Below, in pieces: positions 17,541 to 25,427 of a DNA stretch of 37,577 nucleotides; the stretch's first letter is position 1; each line of letters begins with the position of its first letter. The notes beneath the pieces were generated by a model that saw nothing but the letters and a program-made list of their open reading frames with translations, made no database searches and had not been told where the DNA came from. This stretch comes from Burkholderiales bacterium (lineage in GTDB: Bacteria; Pseudomonadota; Gammaproteobacteria; Burkholderiales; Burkholderiaceae_C): the NCBI GenBank assembly GCA_030602985.1, contig JAUVYR010000010.1, positions 1-37,577 on the forward strand, read 5' to 3'. Position numbers and translations under genes: made by a program.

Positions 17541-18824
17541 ATGAAACGCCGTCAATTTGTACAGACACTGGCTGCCAGCTCTGCACTGGGCTCCATGGGC
17601 TTGCTGAGCGGATGCGCCTCGGTGGCGCAAGGTGCCACGCCACACGTGGTCGTTGTAGGGGGTGGGTTTGGGGGCGCTACAGCCGCCAAGTACACGCGTC
17701 TCTTTTCGGAAGGCAAGGTGCGGGTCACCTTGATTGAGCCCAACGCTCAGTTCACGTCCTGTCCCATGTCCAATCTGGTCATTGGCGGTATCCAGGACAT
17801 GGGGTTTATCACCCACTCCTATGAGCACCTTCAGAAGCGTCACGGGGTCCGCCTGATCGCCGACCGCGTGTCCGTGATCGACCCGGACAAGCGCGTCGTT
17901 CAGCTGGCTGGTGGGGGTGAAGTGGCCTACGACCGTCTGATCGTTTCTCCCGGTATCGACTTTATCTGGGCCAACCTGCCGGGCATGGCCTCTGCCGACG
18001 CACGCAGCCGGATCCTCCATGCCTGGAAAGCCGGTGAGCAGACCATCCGGCTGCGTCGCCAGCTCGAAGCGATGCCTGACGGTGGCGTGTTTGCGATCAC
18101 CATTCCTCGCGCACCCTACCGCTGCCCGCCCGGCACGTACGAACGAGCCAGTGTGGTGGCGCATTACTTCAAGCAGCACAAGCCTCGCAGCAAAGTGATC
18201 GTGTTCGACGCGAACGACGAAATCATCTCGAAGCGGGCACTGTTCACTCAAGCCTGGGCCGAGCATTACAAGGACATCATCGAATACCGTCCACAGCACA
18301 AACTGATCGATGTCGATGCCGCCACCCTGACCCTGAAATTCGATTTCAATGATGACTTCCGGCCGGCGGTGGCCAACGTCATTCCGGATATGCGCGCGGG
18401 CGACATTGCGGTGCAAAGCGGTATGGCCACGGCCAACGGACGCTGGTGTGAAGTCGACTTCCTGACCTTTGAGTCCAAAGTGCATCGCAACGTGCACGTG
18501 CTGGGCGATGCCGTTCAAGCCGCGCCCCTGATGCCCAAGTCCGGACACATGGCGAATCAGCACGCCAAAACCTGTGCGGCCGCCGTGGTGAATCTGCTGA
18601 ATGGGCATGCCCCATCCGAGAACCCCTTGTACGCGAACACTTGTTACAGCTTCATCAACAACGAGAAGTCCATCCACGTGGCCAGCGTTCACAAGTTCGA
18701 TCCGGCACAACGGACCATGGTCACCGTGCCAGGTTCAGGCGGCGTTTCTTCCGAGCCCAACACCATTGAGGGGGCATACGCCCTCGGCTGGGCCAAGAAC
18801 ATCTGGGCCGACATGCTGGCCTGA
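17541..18824 (+). CDS. fccB: Flavoprotein subunit of flavocytochrome c sulfide dehydrogenase
   Basis: FccB oxidises sulfide with FAD and passes electrons to the cytochrome subunit in the periplasm. The 427-residue protein starts with a twin-arginine signal (MKRRQFVQTLAASSALGS). The FAD dinucleotide fold is HVVVVGGGFGGATAAKY. Three Cys match the known enzyme from Allochromatium: Cys74 in FTSCPMSNLVIGG (the covalent FAD attachment site), Cys195 in YRCPPGTYERAS, and Cys368 in NTCYSFI (the redox-active pair). GDAVQAAPLMPKSGHMANQ is the second FAD contact. SoxF is a close homologue, but no other sox gene is in the window. Together with FccA this suggests sulfide oxidation or detoxification linked to respiration. 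Confidence 0.92.
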   Translation: MKRRQFVQTLAASSALGSMGLLSGCASVAQGATPHVVVVGGGFGGATAAKYTRLFSEGKVRVTLIEPNAQFTSCPMSNLVIGGIQDMGFITHSYEHLQKRHGVRLIADRVSVIDPDKRVVQLAGGGEVAYDRLIVSPGIDFIWANLPGMASADARSRILHAWKAGEQTIRLRRQLEAMPDGGVFAITIPRAPYRCPPGTYERASVVAHYFKQHKPRSKVIVFDANDEIISKRALFTQAWAEHYKDIIEYRPQHKLIDVDAATLTLKFDFNDDFRPAVANVIPDMRAGDIAVQSGMATANGRWCEVDFLTFESKVHRNVHVLGDAVQAAPLMPKSGHMANQHAKTCAAAVVNLLNGHAPSENPLYANTCYSFINNEKSIHVASVHKFDPAQRTMVTVPGSGGVSSEPNTIEGAYALGWAKNIWADMLA

Positions 18825-18852
18825 TGCACAGAGGCTCAGCCTCTGTCTCAGC

Positions 18853-18888
18853 AAAAAAGCCGGACTTCTTGCGAAGTCCGGCTTTTTC
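18853..18888. terminator. Bidirectional intrinsic terminator between fccB and rplS
   Basis: A 15-bp perfect inverted repeat (18854-18868 and 18873-18887, loop TTGC) has an A-run on the left and a T-run on the right. The GC core is GCCGGACTTC. It can therefore terminate fccAB transcripts rightward and rplS operon transcripts leftward. It lies 29 bases after the fccB stop and 24 bases from the rplS stop. Confidence 0.93.
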
Positions 18889-18911
18889 TTTGGGCTGGCT
18901 TGACCGTGGAA

Positions 18912-19268
18912 TCAGGCGCCCAGCTTTTCCTTGATGCGTGCCGACTTGCCGCTGCGGTCGCGCAGGTAGTACAGCTTGGCACGACGGACGTCACCGCGTC
19001 GCTTGACCTCGATCTTGGCGATACGGGGGCTGTACAGAGGGAATGTACGCTCCACGCCCTCGCCATTGGAGATCTTGCGGACGATGAAGCTGGAGTTCAG
19101 GCCACGGTTGCGGCGAGCAATCACCACGCCTTCGTAGGCCTGCACACGCTTGCGGTTGCCTTCAACCACGTTCACGCTCACGATGACGGTGTCACCGGGG
19201 GCGAATTCGGGGATTTCCTTGTTCAGGCGAGCAATTTCTTCTTGCTCCAGGGTCTGGATCAGGTTCAT
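18912..19268 (-). CDS. rplS: 50S ribosomal protein L19
   Basis: L19 sits at the 30S-50S interface. The start at 19268 ([20 protein letters not shown]) gives 118 residues, close to the E. coli length. The frame extends 15 codons upstream, but these lie in a structured leader. Family features are [67 protein letters not shown] and a basic C-terminus. It is the last gene of rpsP-rimM-trmD-rplS, the standard order, but is separated from trmD by a 122-base gap with its own promoter and hairpins. Confidence 0.97.
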   Translation of the reverse strand: MNLIQTLEQEEIARLNKEIPEFAPGDTVIVSVNVVEGNRKRVQAYEGVVIARRNRGLNSSFIVRKISNGEGVERTFPLYSPRIAKIEVKRRGDVRRAKLYYLRDRSGKSARIKEKLGA

Positions 19269-19302
19269 GAGGTCTTTCACATCGATCGTGATCGCGCTAC
19301 AC

Positions 19303-19371
19303 AAAAGGCCCACCGGACAGCCCCTTGGCTGCTGGTCAGGCCTGCATGATCAGGCCTTGGGCGGCCGACCA
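19303..19371 (-). promoter_or_regulatory. Structured rplS leader with two mutually exclusive hairpins
   Basis: Two alternative stems share one arm. Hairpin A pairs AGGCCTG (19338-19344) with CAGGCCT (19351-19357), and GGTC/GACC (19334-19337 and 19367-19370) can extend it across an internal loop. Hairpin B pairs AGGCC (19306-19310) with GGCCT (19339-19343), plus ACC/GGT (19312-19314, 19334-19336) and CAGCC/GGCTG (19318-19322, 19327-19331). On the transcript, hairpin B is followed by four U. This is the layout of an antiterminator/terminator switch. The U-run is short, so it could also be a translational control structure. Confidence 0.5.
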
Positions 19372-19389
19372 GAGGATCGAAAGCCTTTG

Positions 19390-19419
19390 ATTATAGCTTG
19401 CTTCGATCCGTCAAATCAA
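19390..19419 (-). promoter_or_regulatory. Promoter for rplS overlapping the trmD stop
   Basis: On the minus strand, TTGATT (19419-19414), an 18-base spacer and a perfect TATAAT (19395-19390) overlap the last codons and stop of trmD. Transcription would begin near 19383 and give a leader of about 115 bases before rplS. Confidence 0.6.
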
Positions 19420-20182
19420 GACTGGCCAGGGTGCGCTCATCGGCAGGCGTGAGGCCGCCCGCCTTACGCGCCTGATCGATCAGATCCGGGCGCCAGCGTG
19501 CAGACTGGGCCAACCGCTGATCCCGGCGCCAGCGATCGATCTGCGCATGATGCCCAGACAGCAGCACATCGGGCACGGCCGAGAGACCTCCTGGGCCAGA
19601 CCAGACTTCCGGACGGGTGTAATGCGGGCAATCCAGCAAACCGTCCAGCGAAGGATTGAAGCTGTCCTGCTGATGGCTGCCCGCATCGTTCAGGACGCCA
19701 GGCTGCAGTCGGGCCACGGCATCGAGCAGCGCCATGGCCGCGAGTTCACCGCCCGACAGCACGAAGTCACCCAGACTCAACTGGACGTCCACACACTGGT
19801 CAATGAAACGCTGATCGATCCCTTCGTAACGCCCGCATACCAGAATGGCACCCGGCCCCTCGGCTTCCCGCGACACCAGCGCATGATCGATGCGCTGCCC
19901 CAGAGGAGAGAACAGCACCGTGGGCGCGTCAGGCGCTCCTTGCAGCACGCGCTGCTCACACACCGCCGTCCAGCAGCGGGCCAGCGGCTCGGCCATCATG
20001 ACCATGCCGGGCCCACCCCCAAAGGGACGGTCGTCCACGCGACGGTAATGGCCTTCGGCGAAGTCGCGCAACGGCCACAGCCGCACCTCGACCAGACCGG
20101 ACTCGAAAGCACGGCGATTGATGCCGTGCTGCAAGAAGGGCGCAAACAGTTCAGGAAAAAGCGTGATGACGTCGTAACGCAT
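19391..20182 (-). CDS. trmD: tRNA (guanine(37)-N(1))-methyltransferase TrmD
   Basis: TrmD is a SPOUT-class enzyme that makes m1G37 in tRNAs reading CNN codons and prevents +1 frameshifting. The ATG at 20182 (MRYDVITLFPELFAPF) gives 263 residues. An in-frame TTG six codons upstream overlaps the rimM stop and is less likely. Motifs are DDRPFGGGPGMVMM, the knot segment VCGRYEGIDQRFIDQCVD and LSLGDFVLSGGELAAMALLD, all binding SAM or the guanine. DSFNPSLDGLLDCPHYTRPEVW forms the linker to the C-terminal tRNA-binding domain. It follows rimM by 14 bases in the rpsP operon. Confidence 0.97.
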   Translation of the reverse strand: MRYDVITLFPELFAPFLQHGINRRAFESGLVEVRLWPLRDFAEGHYRRVDDRPFGGGPGMVMMAEPLARCWTAVCEQRVLQGAPDAPTVLFSPLGQRIDHALVSREAEGPGAILVCGRYEGIDQRFIDQCVDVQLSLGDFVLSGGELAAMALLDAVARLQPGVLNDAGSHQQDSFNPSLDGLLDCPHYTRPEVWSGPGGLSAVPDVLLSGHHAQIDRWRRDQRLAQSARWRPDLIDQARKAGGLTPADERTLASLDLTDRSKL

Positions 20183-20196
20183 GCCAGGCGTTGCGC

Positions 20197-20781
20197 TCAA
20201 TAATCCGGCTGCCAGTCCACACGAATGCAGCGCTGGGCTTTGTCGACCTCATCCACATAGGCCGAGACGAACGGGATCATCCGCTCCTGGGTTTTGCCGT
20301 CGGCTTCATACTCGATGCACAGGACAGCGTGCGGGCCAGTGGGCAGGAGGTCACGAACCACCCCCAAGGCCACGCCTTCTCGGTTGACCACCGCCATGCC
20401 CATGAGATCCACCCAGTAGTACTCGTCAGGGTCGGCGCTGTCCGGGAAGTCAGCGCGCGAGATGTAAATGCGGGCCCCTTTGAGCGCTTCAGCGGCGTTG
20501 CGGTCAGGCACTTCAGCGAATTGGGCCACCACACCGTCGCCGTGGGCCTTGATGTCGGCCACGGTGATGGACACAGAGCCCGAAAAGGCTTCGAAGCCTC
20601 GGGCGTACCGGCCTTCGGGCGGCGCCAGATACCACTGGCTCGAGTGAAACAGGGATTCAGGGTCGGCACTGTACGGGTGGAGCCGCACCCAACCCTTGAT
20701 GCCCCAGGCCTCCTGAACGCGACCCACCTCCACGGCATCGGCCGGCAATGAGGCGGGGGTCAGGCCAAGCACCGGGGCCAT
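20197..20781 (-). CDS. rimM: 16S rRNA processing protein RimM
   Basis: RimM helps mature the 30S head by binding S19. The 194-residue length is normal for betaproteobacteria. The N-terminal RimM domain is VEVGRVQEAWGIKGWVRLHPYS. The PRC-barrel domain holds FPDSADPDEYYWVDLMGMAVVNREGVALGVVRDLLPTGPHAVLCIEY and ends with the typical MIPFVSAYVDEVDKAQRCIRVDW. It follows rpsP by 16 bases and precedes trmD. Confidence 0.96.
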   Translation of the reverse strand: MAPVLGLTPASLPADAVEVGRVQEAWGIKGWVRLHPYSADPESLFHSSQWYLAPPEGRYARGFEAFSGSVSITVADIKAHGDGVVAQFAEVPDRNAAEALKGARIYISRADFPDSADPDEYYWVDLMGMAVVNREGVALGVVRDLLPTGPHAVLCIEYEADGKTQERMIPFVSAYVDEVDKAQRCIRVDWQPDY

Positions 20782-20797
20782 GGGCTGACGCCAGACC

Positions 20798-21055
20798 TCA
20801 GGCAGCCGGAGCAGCCTTGGCAGCCTGCTTGATCAGGCGAGCCACGGTGTCGGACGGGGTGGCGCCCACGCCCATCCAGTAGGTCAGGCGGTCCTGAGCG
20901 ATACGCAGGGGTTCTTCACCGCCCTTGGCCAGGGGGTTGTAGAAACCGATGCGCTCGATGAAGCGGCCGTCACGGCGGGCACGCTTGTCAGCGACCACAA
21001 TGTTGTAGAACGGACGGGCTTTTGCGCCGCCGCGGGAGAGTCGGATCACGACCAT
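20798..21055 (-). CDS. rpsP: 30S ribosomal protein S16
   Basis: S16 is an early-binding 30S protein. The 85-residue product begins [23 protein letters not shown] and contains [22 protein letters not shown], diagnostic for the family. [20 protein letters not shown] follows and the end is Ala-rich. It is the first gene of the rpsP-rimM-trmD-rplS operon. The ribosome binding site GAAGGA (on the minus strand, 21066-21061) lies right beside a long inverted repeat in the leader. Confidence 0.97.
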   Translation of the reverse strand: MVVIRLSRGGAKARPFYNIVVADKRARRDGRFIERIGFYNPLAKGGEEPLRIAQDRLTYWMGVGATPSDTVARLIKQAAKAAPAA

Positions 21056-21066
21056 GGTTTATCCTT

Positions 21067-21146
21067 CGGGTGGTAGGGTATTTCGCAACGCCTGAGACAC
21101 ACGACTGACCACCCGGCCAGCGAAACGTTGCAAACCGCGCATTATA
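21067..21146 (-). promoter_or_regulatory. rpsP promoter and folded leader
   Basis: A perfect TATAAT (minus strand, 21146-21141) precedes rpsP by about 85 bases; no good -35 is visible. The leader holds an 8-bp inverted repeat, CGGGTGGT (21067-21074) with ACCACCCG (21108-21115). A second 6-bp pairing, TTTCGC (21081-21086) with GCGAAA (21120-21125), crosses the first and so could form a pseudoknot. The inner arm of the first stem directly touches the ribosome binding site. GCAACG/CGTTGC (21085-21090, 21126-21131) is an alternative to the second pairing. Confidence 0.5.
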
Positions 21147-21175
21147 GCCTGAACCCGTTCACCCACCCATTCCAC

Positions 21176-21697
21176 ATGATCCTCATTCGCCCCAGCGCCG
21201 AGAGCGACCTCGCGGCCATCACGCAGATCTACCGTCATCACGTGCTGCATGGCACAGCCACTTTCGAAACCGAGCCCCCAACCGAGGCCGACATGGCCAA
21301 TCGACGCCACGATGTGCTGAACAAGCAGCTGCCGTGGCTGGTGGCAGAGGTCAACGGGCAGGTGCTGGGCTACGCCTATGCCAACTGGTTTCGCCCCCGG
21401 GCGGCATTCCGTTATTGTGTCGAGGACTCCATCTATCTGGCGCCCGAAGCCAGTGGTCAGGGCTTGGGTCGCGCCTTGCTGGCCGAGCTCATGACCCAGT
21501 GCGAACGGGCAGGTATGCGCAAGATGGTGGCCGTGATCGGTGACGCCGAGAATGCGGCTTCCATCGGCCTGCATCGCGCCCTGGGGTTCCAGCATGTCGG
21601 CACCATGGATGCCTGCGGGTGGAAGCTCGGGCGCTGGCTGGCGATCGTCCTGATGGAAAAAAAACTGGGTGTGGGTGATGGGCAGCCGCCCCACTGA
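21176..21697 (+). CDS. GNAT-family N-acetyltransferase (phosphinothricin acetyltransferase type)
   Basis: This 173-residue acetyltransferase belongs to the Pat/MnaT-like group that acetylates small amino-acid analogues such as methionine sulfone or sulfoximine. The ATG at 21176 (MILIRPSAESDLAAITQIYRHHV) fits the family start. GTATFETEPPT is a typical early motif. The acetyl-CoA loop is EASGQGLGRALLAEL. The C-terminal SIGLHRALGFQHVGTMDACGWKLGRW is diagnostic for this subgroup. It diverges from rpsP; its start lies about 30 bases from the rpsP -10 box. The true substrate cannot be read from the sequence. Confidence 0.88.
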   Translation: MILIRPSAESDLAAITQIYRHHVLHGTATFETEPPTEADMANRRHDVLNKQLPWLVAEVNGQVLGYAYANWFRPRAAFRYCVEDSIYLAPEASGQGLGRALLAELMTQCERAGMRKMVAVIGDAENAASIGLHRALGFQHVGTMDACGWKLGRWLAIVLMEKKLGVGDGQPPH

Positions 21698-21746
21698 CGC
21701 CTGGATCACACGGAACTTTCCTGCCATCTTCTACACCCACGTTGCC

Positions 21747-22226
21747 ATGACCACCACCACACAAACGGTTTCCAGACCGCTCAAAAACAAGACGCTGGCC
21801 GCCAGCCTGGCACTCATCGGCGGCTGTTTCGGCTGGCATCGCCTGTATCTGCATGGCTGGAGCGATGCCTGGGCCTGGGCCCATGCCATCCCCACCGCGC
21901 TGGGCTTCTGGGGCGTTGATCGGGTGCTCACCTACGGTCAGGACGACAAACTCTCCTGGTTACTGCTGCCCCTGCTGGGATTCAGCATCGCTGTTGCCTG
22001 CCTGACGGGACTGCTGTATGCCCTGCAGACCCCAGAAAAGTGGAACGGCACATACAACCCAGAGGCTGACCCGGACGCCTCCGCCGGTCAGACCCACTGG
22101 CTGACCATTTTTGTGATCATCCTGTCGCTGATGGTGGGCACCATTGCCTTCATGGCCGGGATCGCCTTCAGTTTTCAGCGCTTTTTTGAGTATCAGGTGG
22201 AATTGGGTTTGCAGATCAGCCAGTGA
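21747..22226 (+). CDS. TM2/NINE-like small membrane protein
   Basis: The 159-residue protein has about four membrane segments. The first (KNKTLAASLALIGGCFGWHRLYLHG, residues about 14-38) resembles a TM2 domain, with its Lys-rich entry and GxHRxYL-type turn. Others are WAWAHAIPTALGFWGV, LSWLLLPLLGFSIAVACLTGLLYAL and HWLTIFVIILSLMVGTIAFMAGIAF. The start at 21747 (MTTTTQTVSRPLKNK) is preferred over an upstream in-frame codon that would overlap the acetyltransferase gene. Function is unknown. It ends 10 bases from the convergent AEC transporter gene. Confidence 0.75.
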   Translation: MTTTTQTVSRPLKNKTLAASLALIGGCFGWHRLYLHGWSDAWAWAHAIPTALGFWGVDRVLTYGQDDKLSWLLLPLLGFSIAVACLTGLLYALQTPEKWNGTYNPEADPDASAGQTHWLTIFVIILSLMVGTIAFMAGIAFSFQRFFEYQVELGLQISQ

Positions 22227-22236
22227 GTGGTGGCCG

Positions 22237-23199
22237 TCAAAGCGGCACCAACCAGGACATCACCAGCATCACGACCGTCAGGGTGACCAGCGCCAGGGCG
22301 GTCGAAATGCCCATGGCCGCAGTGGTCAATGCCTGTACCACCTGATAGCGCTGGGCAAAGAGAAAGACATTGGCGCCAGTCGGCAGGCCTGCGGCCACCA
22401 CCAGGACTACCCAGGCCAGCCCGGTGATGCCGAACAGCCAGGCACTGACACCCACCATCAGGGGCAGTACCAGATTTTTACTGGCAGCCAGCCACAACGA
22501 GTCGCGCCAATGACCTGACAGCGGTGTGGCCGCCAGACTCACGCCCACCAGCACCAGCGCCAGCGGCCCAAAAGCCCCTCCCAGCAACTGCAGGGGGCGA
22601 TCCACCACTTCAGGCAAGGCCCACCCTGTCTGTGCAAACAACAGGCCGCAGATGATGGGCAGGGGAATCGGATGGATGATCGATCCCTTGATGGCAGACC
22701 AGGCGGTCTGCCAGACGTGTGGAGCAGCTCCGCCCTGCAGGCGGGTCTCGCGCGCAGCCGCCAGCTCCAGGATGATGGCGCCCGCCGTCAGGAGAATGAG
22801 GGCGTGGACAGCCACCAGGGTCAGGAGCGTCACCAGGCCCGACTGACCATAGGCCAGCCCCACCAGGGTGATCCCGATCATGACCATGTTGCTGAAGGAA
22901 CCTGCCAGCGCCATGACCACGCTGCGGCAATTGAAGCCCCGCCAGGCGATACTGACGGCCATCAGCAGGCCCGCTGCCGAAAAATAGGCGGCAATCGGGC
23001 GCAGATCCAGCTCTTCCAGCCGGACCGAACTCATGGTCCGAAACAGCAGCGCCGGGATCAGCAGCAGAAAAACGAGATTGGACAGGTCCTTGACCGCATC
23101 GCCACGGATCCACTGCCAGCGCCCGGCCAGAAAGCCGGCGGCGATGAGCAGGAAAACAGGGGTGAGGGAAAGAAAAACAGGATGGTCAGCAAGATTCAC
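22237..23199 (-). CDS. AEC (auxin efflux carrier) family transporter
   Basis: This 320-residue integral membrane protein has about ten hydrophobic segments in the 5+5 arrangement of the AEC family. It contains FLLIAAGFLAGRW near the start, LSNLVFLLLIPALLFRTM, and the late LVVAAGLPTGANVFLFAQRYQV, which carries the conserved GLPTGANVF crossover motif. Bacterial relatives include malate and malonate permeases, but substrate cannot be assigned. It lies downstream of msrA on the same strand with a 43-base gap. Confidence 0.9.
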   Translation of the reverse strand: MNLADHPVFLSLTPVFLLIAAGFLAGRWQWIRGDAVKDLSNLVFLLLIPALLFRTMSSVRLEELDLRPIAAYFSAAGLLMAVSIAWRGFNCRSVVMALAGSFSNMVMIGITLVGLAYGQSGLVTLLTLVAVHALILLTAGAIILELAAARETRLQGGAAPHVWQTAWSAIKGSIIHPIPLPIICGLLFAQTGWALPEVVDRPLQLLGGAFGPLALVLVGVSLAATPLSGHWRDSLWLAASKNLVLPLMVGVSAWLFGITGLAWVVLVVAAGLPTGANVFLFAQRYQVVQALTTAAMGISTALALVTLTVVMLVMSWLVPL

Positions 23200-23242
23200 G
23201 AGCGGAGTTTAGCCGTGCAGTCGTGCTTGAGCCGTCACTCGC

Positions 23243-23779
23243 TTACTTGACCCACTGCGCAAAGACCCGTCGCAACTTCTGAACCTTGGGGGCCGCCACT
23301 GCCATGCAGTAGCCGTGAAACGGATGGCGGGCAAAGAAGGTCTGATGGTAGTCCTCTGCGCGGTGATAGTTGTGCAAAGGCTCCACCTCGGTGACGATGG
23401 GGTCCTCAAACACCCCTTCTGCGGTCAACTCGTCGATCAACTCGCGGGCTGTTCGGGCCTGGGCTTCATCGGTCCAGTAGATGCCGCTGCGATACTGGGT
23501 GCCCACGTCCGCCCCCTGGCGGTTCAGCGTGGTAGGGTCGTGCGTCGCAAAAAAGATCTGCAAGAGTTCGCGCAGACCGATGACTTGAGGGTCGAATACG
23601 ATGCGGATGACTTCGGCATGGCCCGTGGTCCCGGTGCAGACGTCCTCGTAGCTGGGCGACGGAGCCAGGCCGTTGCTATAGCCCGACTCCACTGAGAGCA
23701 CGCCTCGCACCTGGTCGAACACCGCCTCGGTACACCAGAAGCAGCCACCCGCGAGCACCACGGTTTCGTGTTGTTGCAT
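23243..23779 (-). CDS. msrA: Peptide methionine sulfoxide reductase MsrA
   Basis: MsrA reduces methionine-S-sulfoxide in proteins with thioredoxin as donor. The catalytic Cys13 lies in AGGCFWCTEAVFDQVRGV. Other family stretches are GYSNGLAPSPSYEDVCTGTTGHAEVIRIVFDP, FFATHDPTTLNRQGADVGTQYRSGIY and HRAEDYHQTFFARHPFHGYC. At 178 residues it is complete. AAGGAAG (about 9 bases upstream on the minus strand) is a good ribosome binding site. The gene diverges from the antiporter gene across an 84-base gap that may hold both promoters; a TACAAC box (minus strand, 23834-23829) could be its -10. Confidence 0.97.
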   Translation of the reverse strand: MQQHETVVLAGGCFWCTEAVFDQVRGVLSVESGYSNGLAPSPSYEDVCTGTTGHAEVIRIVFDPQVIGLRELLQIFFATHDPTTLNRQGADVGTQYRSGIYWTDEAQARTARELIDELTAEGVFEDPIVTEVEPLHNYHRAEDYHQTFFARHPFHGYCMAVAAPKVQKLRRVFAQWVK

Positions 23780-23863
23780 ATGTCTTCCTTGAGGGGTTTC
23801 TGATCTGAAAATTTCCTGAATTCACACCGTTGTAAGGTGGATTTCTGATAGGGTACTGCACCT

Positions 23864-25369
23864 ATGATGCTCTCGCTGGATTTCCTCGCCATACCCCTGC
23901 TGGTCGCAGCCGGGCTGGTGTTTGTGAGCCTGCTGGCGGGCATGTTTTCCACACGGCTTGGCTTCTCGTTCCTGCTGGTCTTCCTGATTGCCGGGATGCT
24001 GCTGGGTGAAGATGGTCCCGGCGGAGTGGTGTTCGAGGACTTCAAGCTCGCCTTCTGGGTGGGTAACGTGGCGCTGGCGGTCATCCTGCTCGATGGCGGG
24101 CTGCGTACCCACCACACCACTTTTCGTACGGGTCTCAAGCCCTCCTTGCTCCTTGCAACACTCGGGGTGGTGATCTCGGCGGCCATCACGGGCATCGCCG
24201 CTCACTTTCTGCTGGGTCTGAATTGGCCGCTGGCGCTGCTTCTGGGCGCGATTGTGGGCTCCACAGATGCCGCGGCGGTGTTTTCGCTGCTCAAATCTTC
24301 GGGTGTCCGACTCAACGAGCGGGTGGCCGCCACGCTCGAAATCGAATCAGGTCTGAACGATCCCATGGCTGTCTACCTGACTCTAGCGCTGATCGGCTGG
24401 GTCCTGATGCAATCACAAGGCCTCTCGGGACAGGTGGCCTGGTGGTCGCCGTTCTGGAATCTGGCTCTTCAATTCGGCTGGGGCACGGTGATCGGTGTGG
24501 GTGCCGGATGGGGGTTTGGTCTGTTTCTGCGCCGGCTGACGCTCTGGGCACGCCCCGGCGGCGGGGTGCAAGCGCTTCTCCTGACATCGGCTGGTTTAAG
24601 TGTCTTTGCCCTCGCGACCTGGGTCGGAGGCTCCGGATTCCTGGCGATTTACGTCTTTGGCGTGATGGTCACCTATAAAGCACCCCAAAGCATCAACCCC
24701 TCGCTATCGGCCATGGACGGGTTTGCCTGGCTGTCGCAGGCGGGGATGTTCCTGATGCTGGGCTTGCTGGTCACGCCGACAGAAGCCTTGCGTACGCTAT
24801 GGTCTGCCCTGGCTGTCGCCGCTGTATTGATGCTGGTCGCCCGCCCTATATCGGTCTGGCTCTGCCTCAAACCCATGCGATTCACGAATCGGGAAATGGC
24901 TTTCATCTCCTGGGTGGGGCTGCGGGGCGCAGTGCCCATTGTGCTGGCCGTCTTTCCGGTCATGGCGGGCGTCGAAGGGGCGCGCGAATACACCAGTGTG
25001 GCGCTGATTGTGGTGCTGGCATCGCTGATTCTCCAGGGCTCCACCATCCCCTGGACCGCGCGCCGTGCGGGAGTGGCTCTCCCTGATGAGGACGACACAA
25101 CCAGAGCCCGAGAGGTGTATGGCGATTTCGAGGTGCCGGCCAATACCCGTATGGTGGACCTTTGCGGCTTTTACGGCTGGCCTGCCGTGGAAGCCGAGCA
25201 CCAGACGGTGGCTGAGTGGTTGACCGAAGCCCTGGCCCGTCCCCCGGTGGAGGGCGACCACGCCACCCTGGGGCAGGCTGAGCTGAGTGTGCGCGACATG
25301 AAAGATGGAGAAATCATTCGAGTCGGCATACGGCTGCTGGACAGCCACGACATATCGCCCGAGGCTTGA
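23864..25369 (+). CDS. nhaP2: K+/H+ antiporter of the NhaP2 (CvrA) type
   Basis: This CPA1-family antiporter has 501 residues with about twelve membrane segments over residues 1-400. Conserved parts include FLIAGMLLGEDGPGGV, AVILLDGGLRTHHTTFRTGLKP, GAIVGSTDAAAVFSLL and the ion-binding LEIESGLNDPMAVYLT (Asn-Asp pair). FISWVGLRGAVPIVLAVFP lies late in the membrane part. The C-terminal tail carries a CorC/HlyC-like domain (HQTVAEWLTEALARPPVEGD; LSVRDMKDGEIIRVGI). It is shorter than E. coli NhaP2 (about 577), apparently lacking the TrkA-C domain between the two parts. Expected role is K+ export in exchange for protons under osmotic or pH stress; ion choice is inferred. Confidence 0.87.
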   Translation: MMLSLDFLAIPLLVAAGLVFVSLLAGMFSTRLGFSFLLVFLIAGMLLGEDGPGGVVFEDFKLAFWVGNVALAVILLDGGLRTHHTTFRTGLKPSLLLATLGVVISAAITGIAAHFLLGLNWPLALLLGAIVGSTDAAAVFSLLKSSGVRLNERVAATLEIESGLNDPMAVYLTLALIGWVLMQSQGLSGQVAWWSPFWNLALQFGWGTVIGVGAGWGFGLFLRRLTLWARPGGGVQALLLTSAGLSVFALATWVGGSGFLAIYVFGVMVTYKAPQSINPSLSAMDGFAWLSQAGMFLMLGLLVTPTEALRTLWSALAVAAVLMLVARPISVWLCLKPMRFTNREMAFISWVGLRGAVPIVLAVFPVMAGVEGAREYTSVALIVVLASLILQGSTIPWTARRAGVALPDEDDTTRAREVYGDFEVPANTRMVDLCGFYGWPAVEAEHQTVAEWLTEALARPPVEGDHATLGQAELSVRDMKDGEIIRVGIRLLDSHDISPEA

Positions 25370-25410
25370 AGGCCATTGGCGTAGGCAGTGTTGGAAATAA
25401 CCGACACCAC

Positions 25411-25427
25411 GCACCCGCATGCGGTGC
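25411..25427. repeat. Near-perfect inverted repeat upstream of kynB
   Basis: GCACCCGCATGCGGTGC is a palindrome (core CGCATGCG with arms GCAC/GTGC) broken only by one extra C in the left arm. It lies 14 bases before the kynB start codon in the 71-base gap after the antiporter gene, a place suited to a repressor. No kynR-like regulator gene adjoins it, so its binding protein is unknown. Confidence 0.45.

Noticed and set aside
17517-18710. A 397-codon minus-strand frame opposite fccB
   Set aside because: FccB is fully supported by FAD and Cys motifs; the opposite frame has no motif and ends in the fccA/fccB junction.
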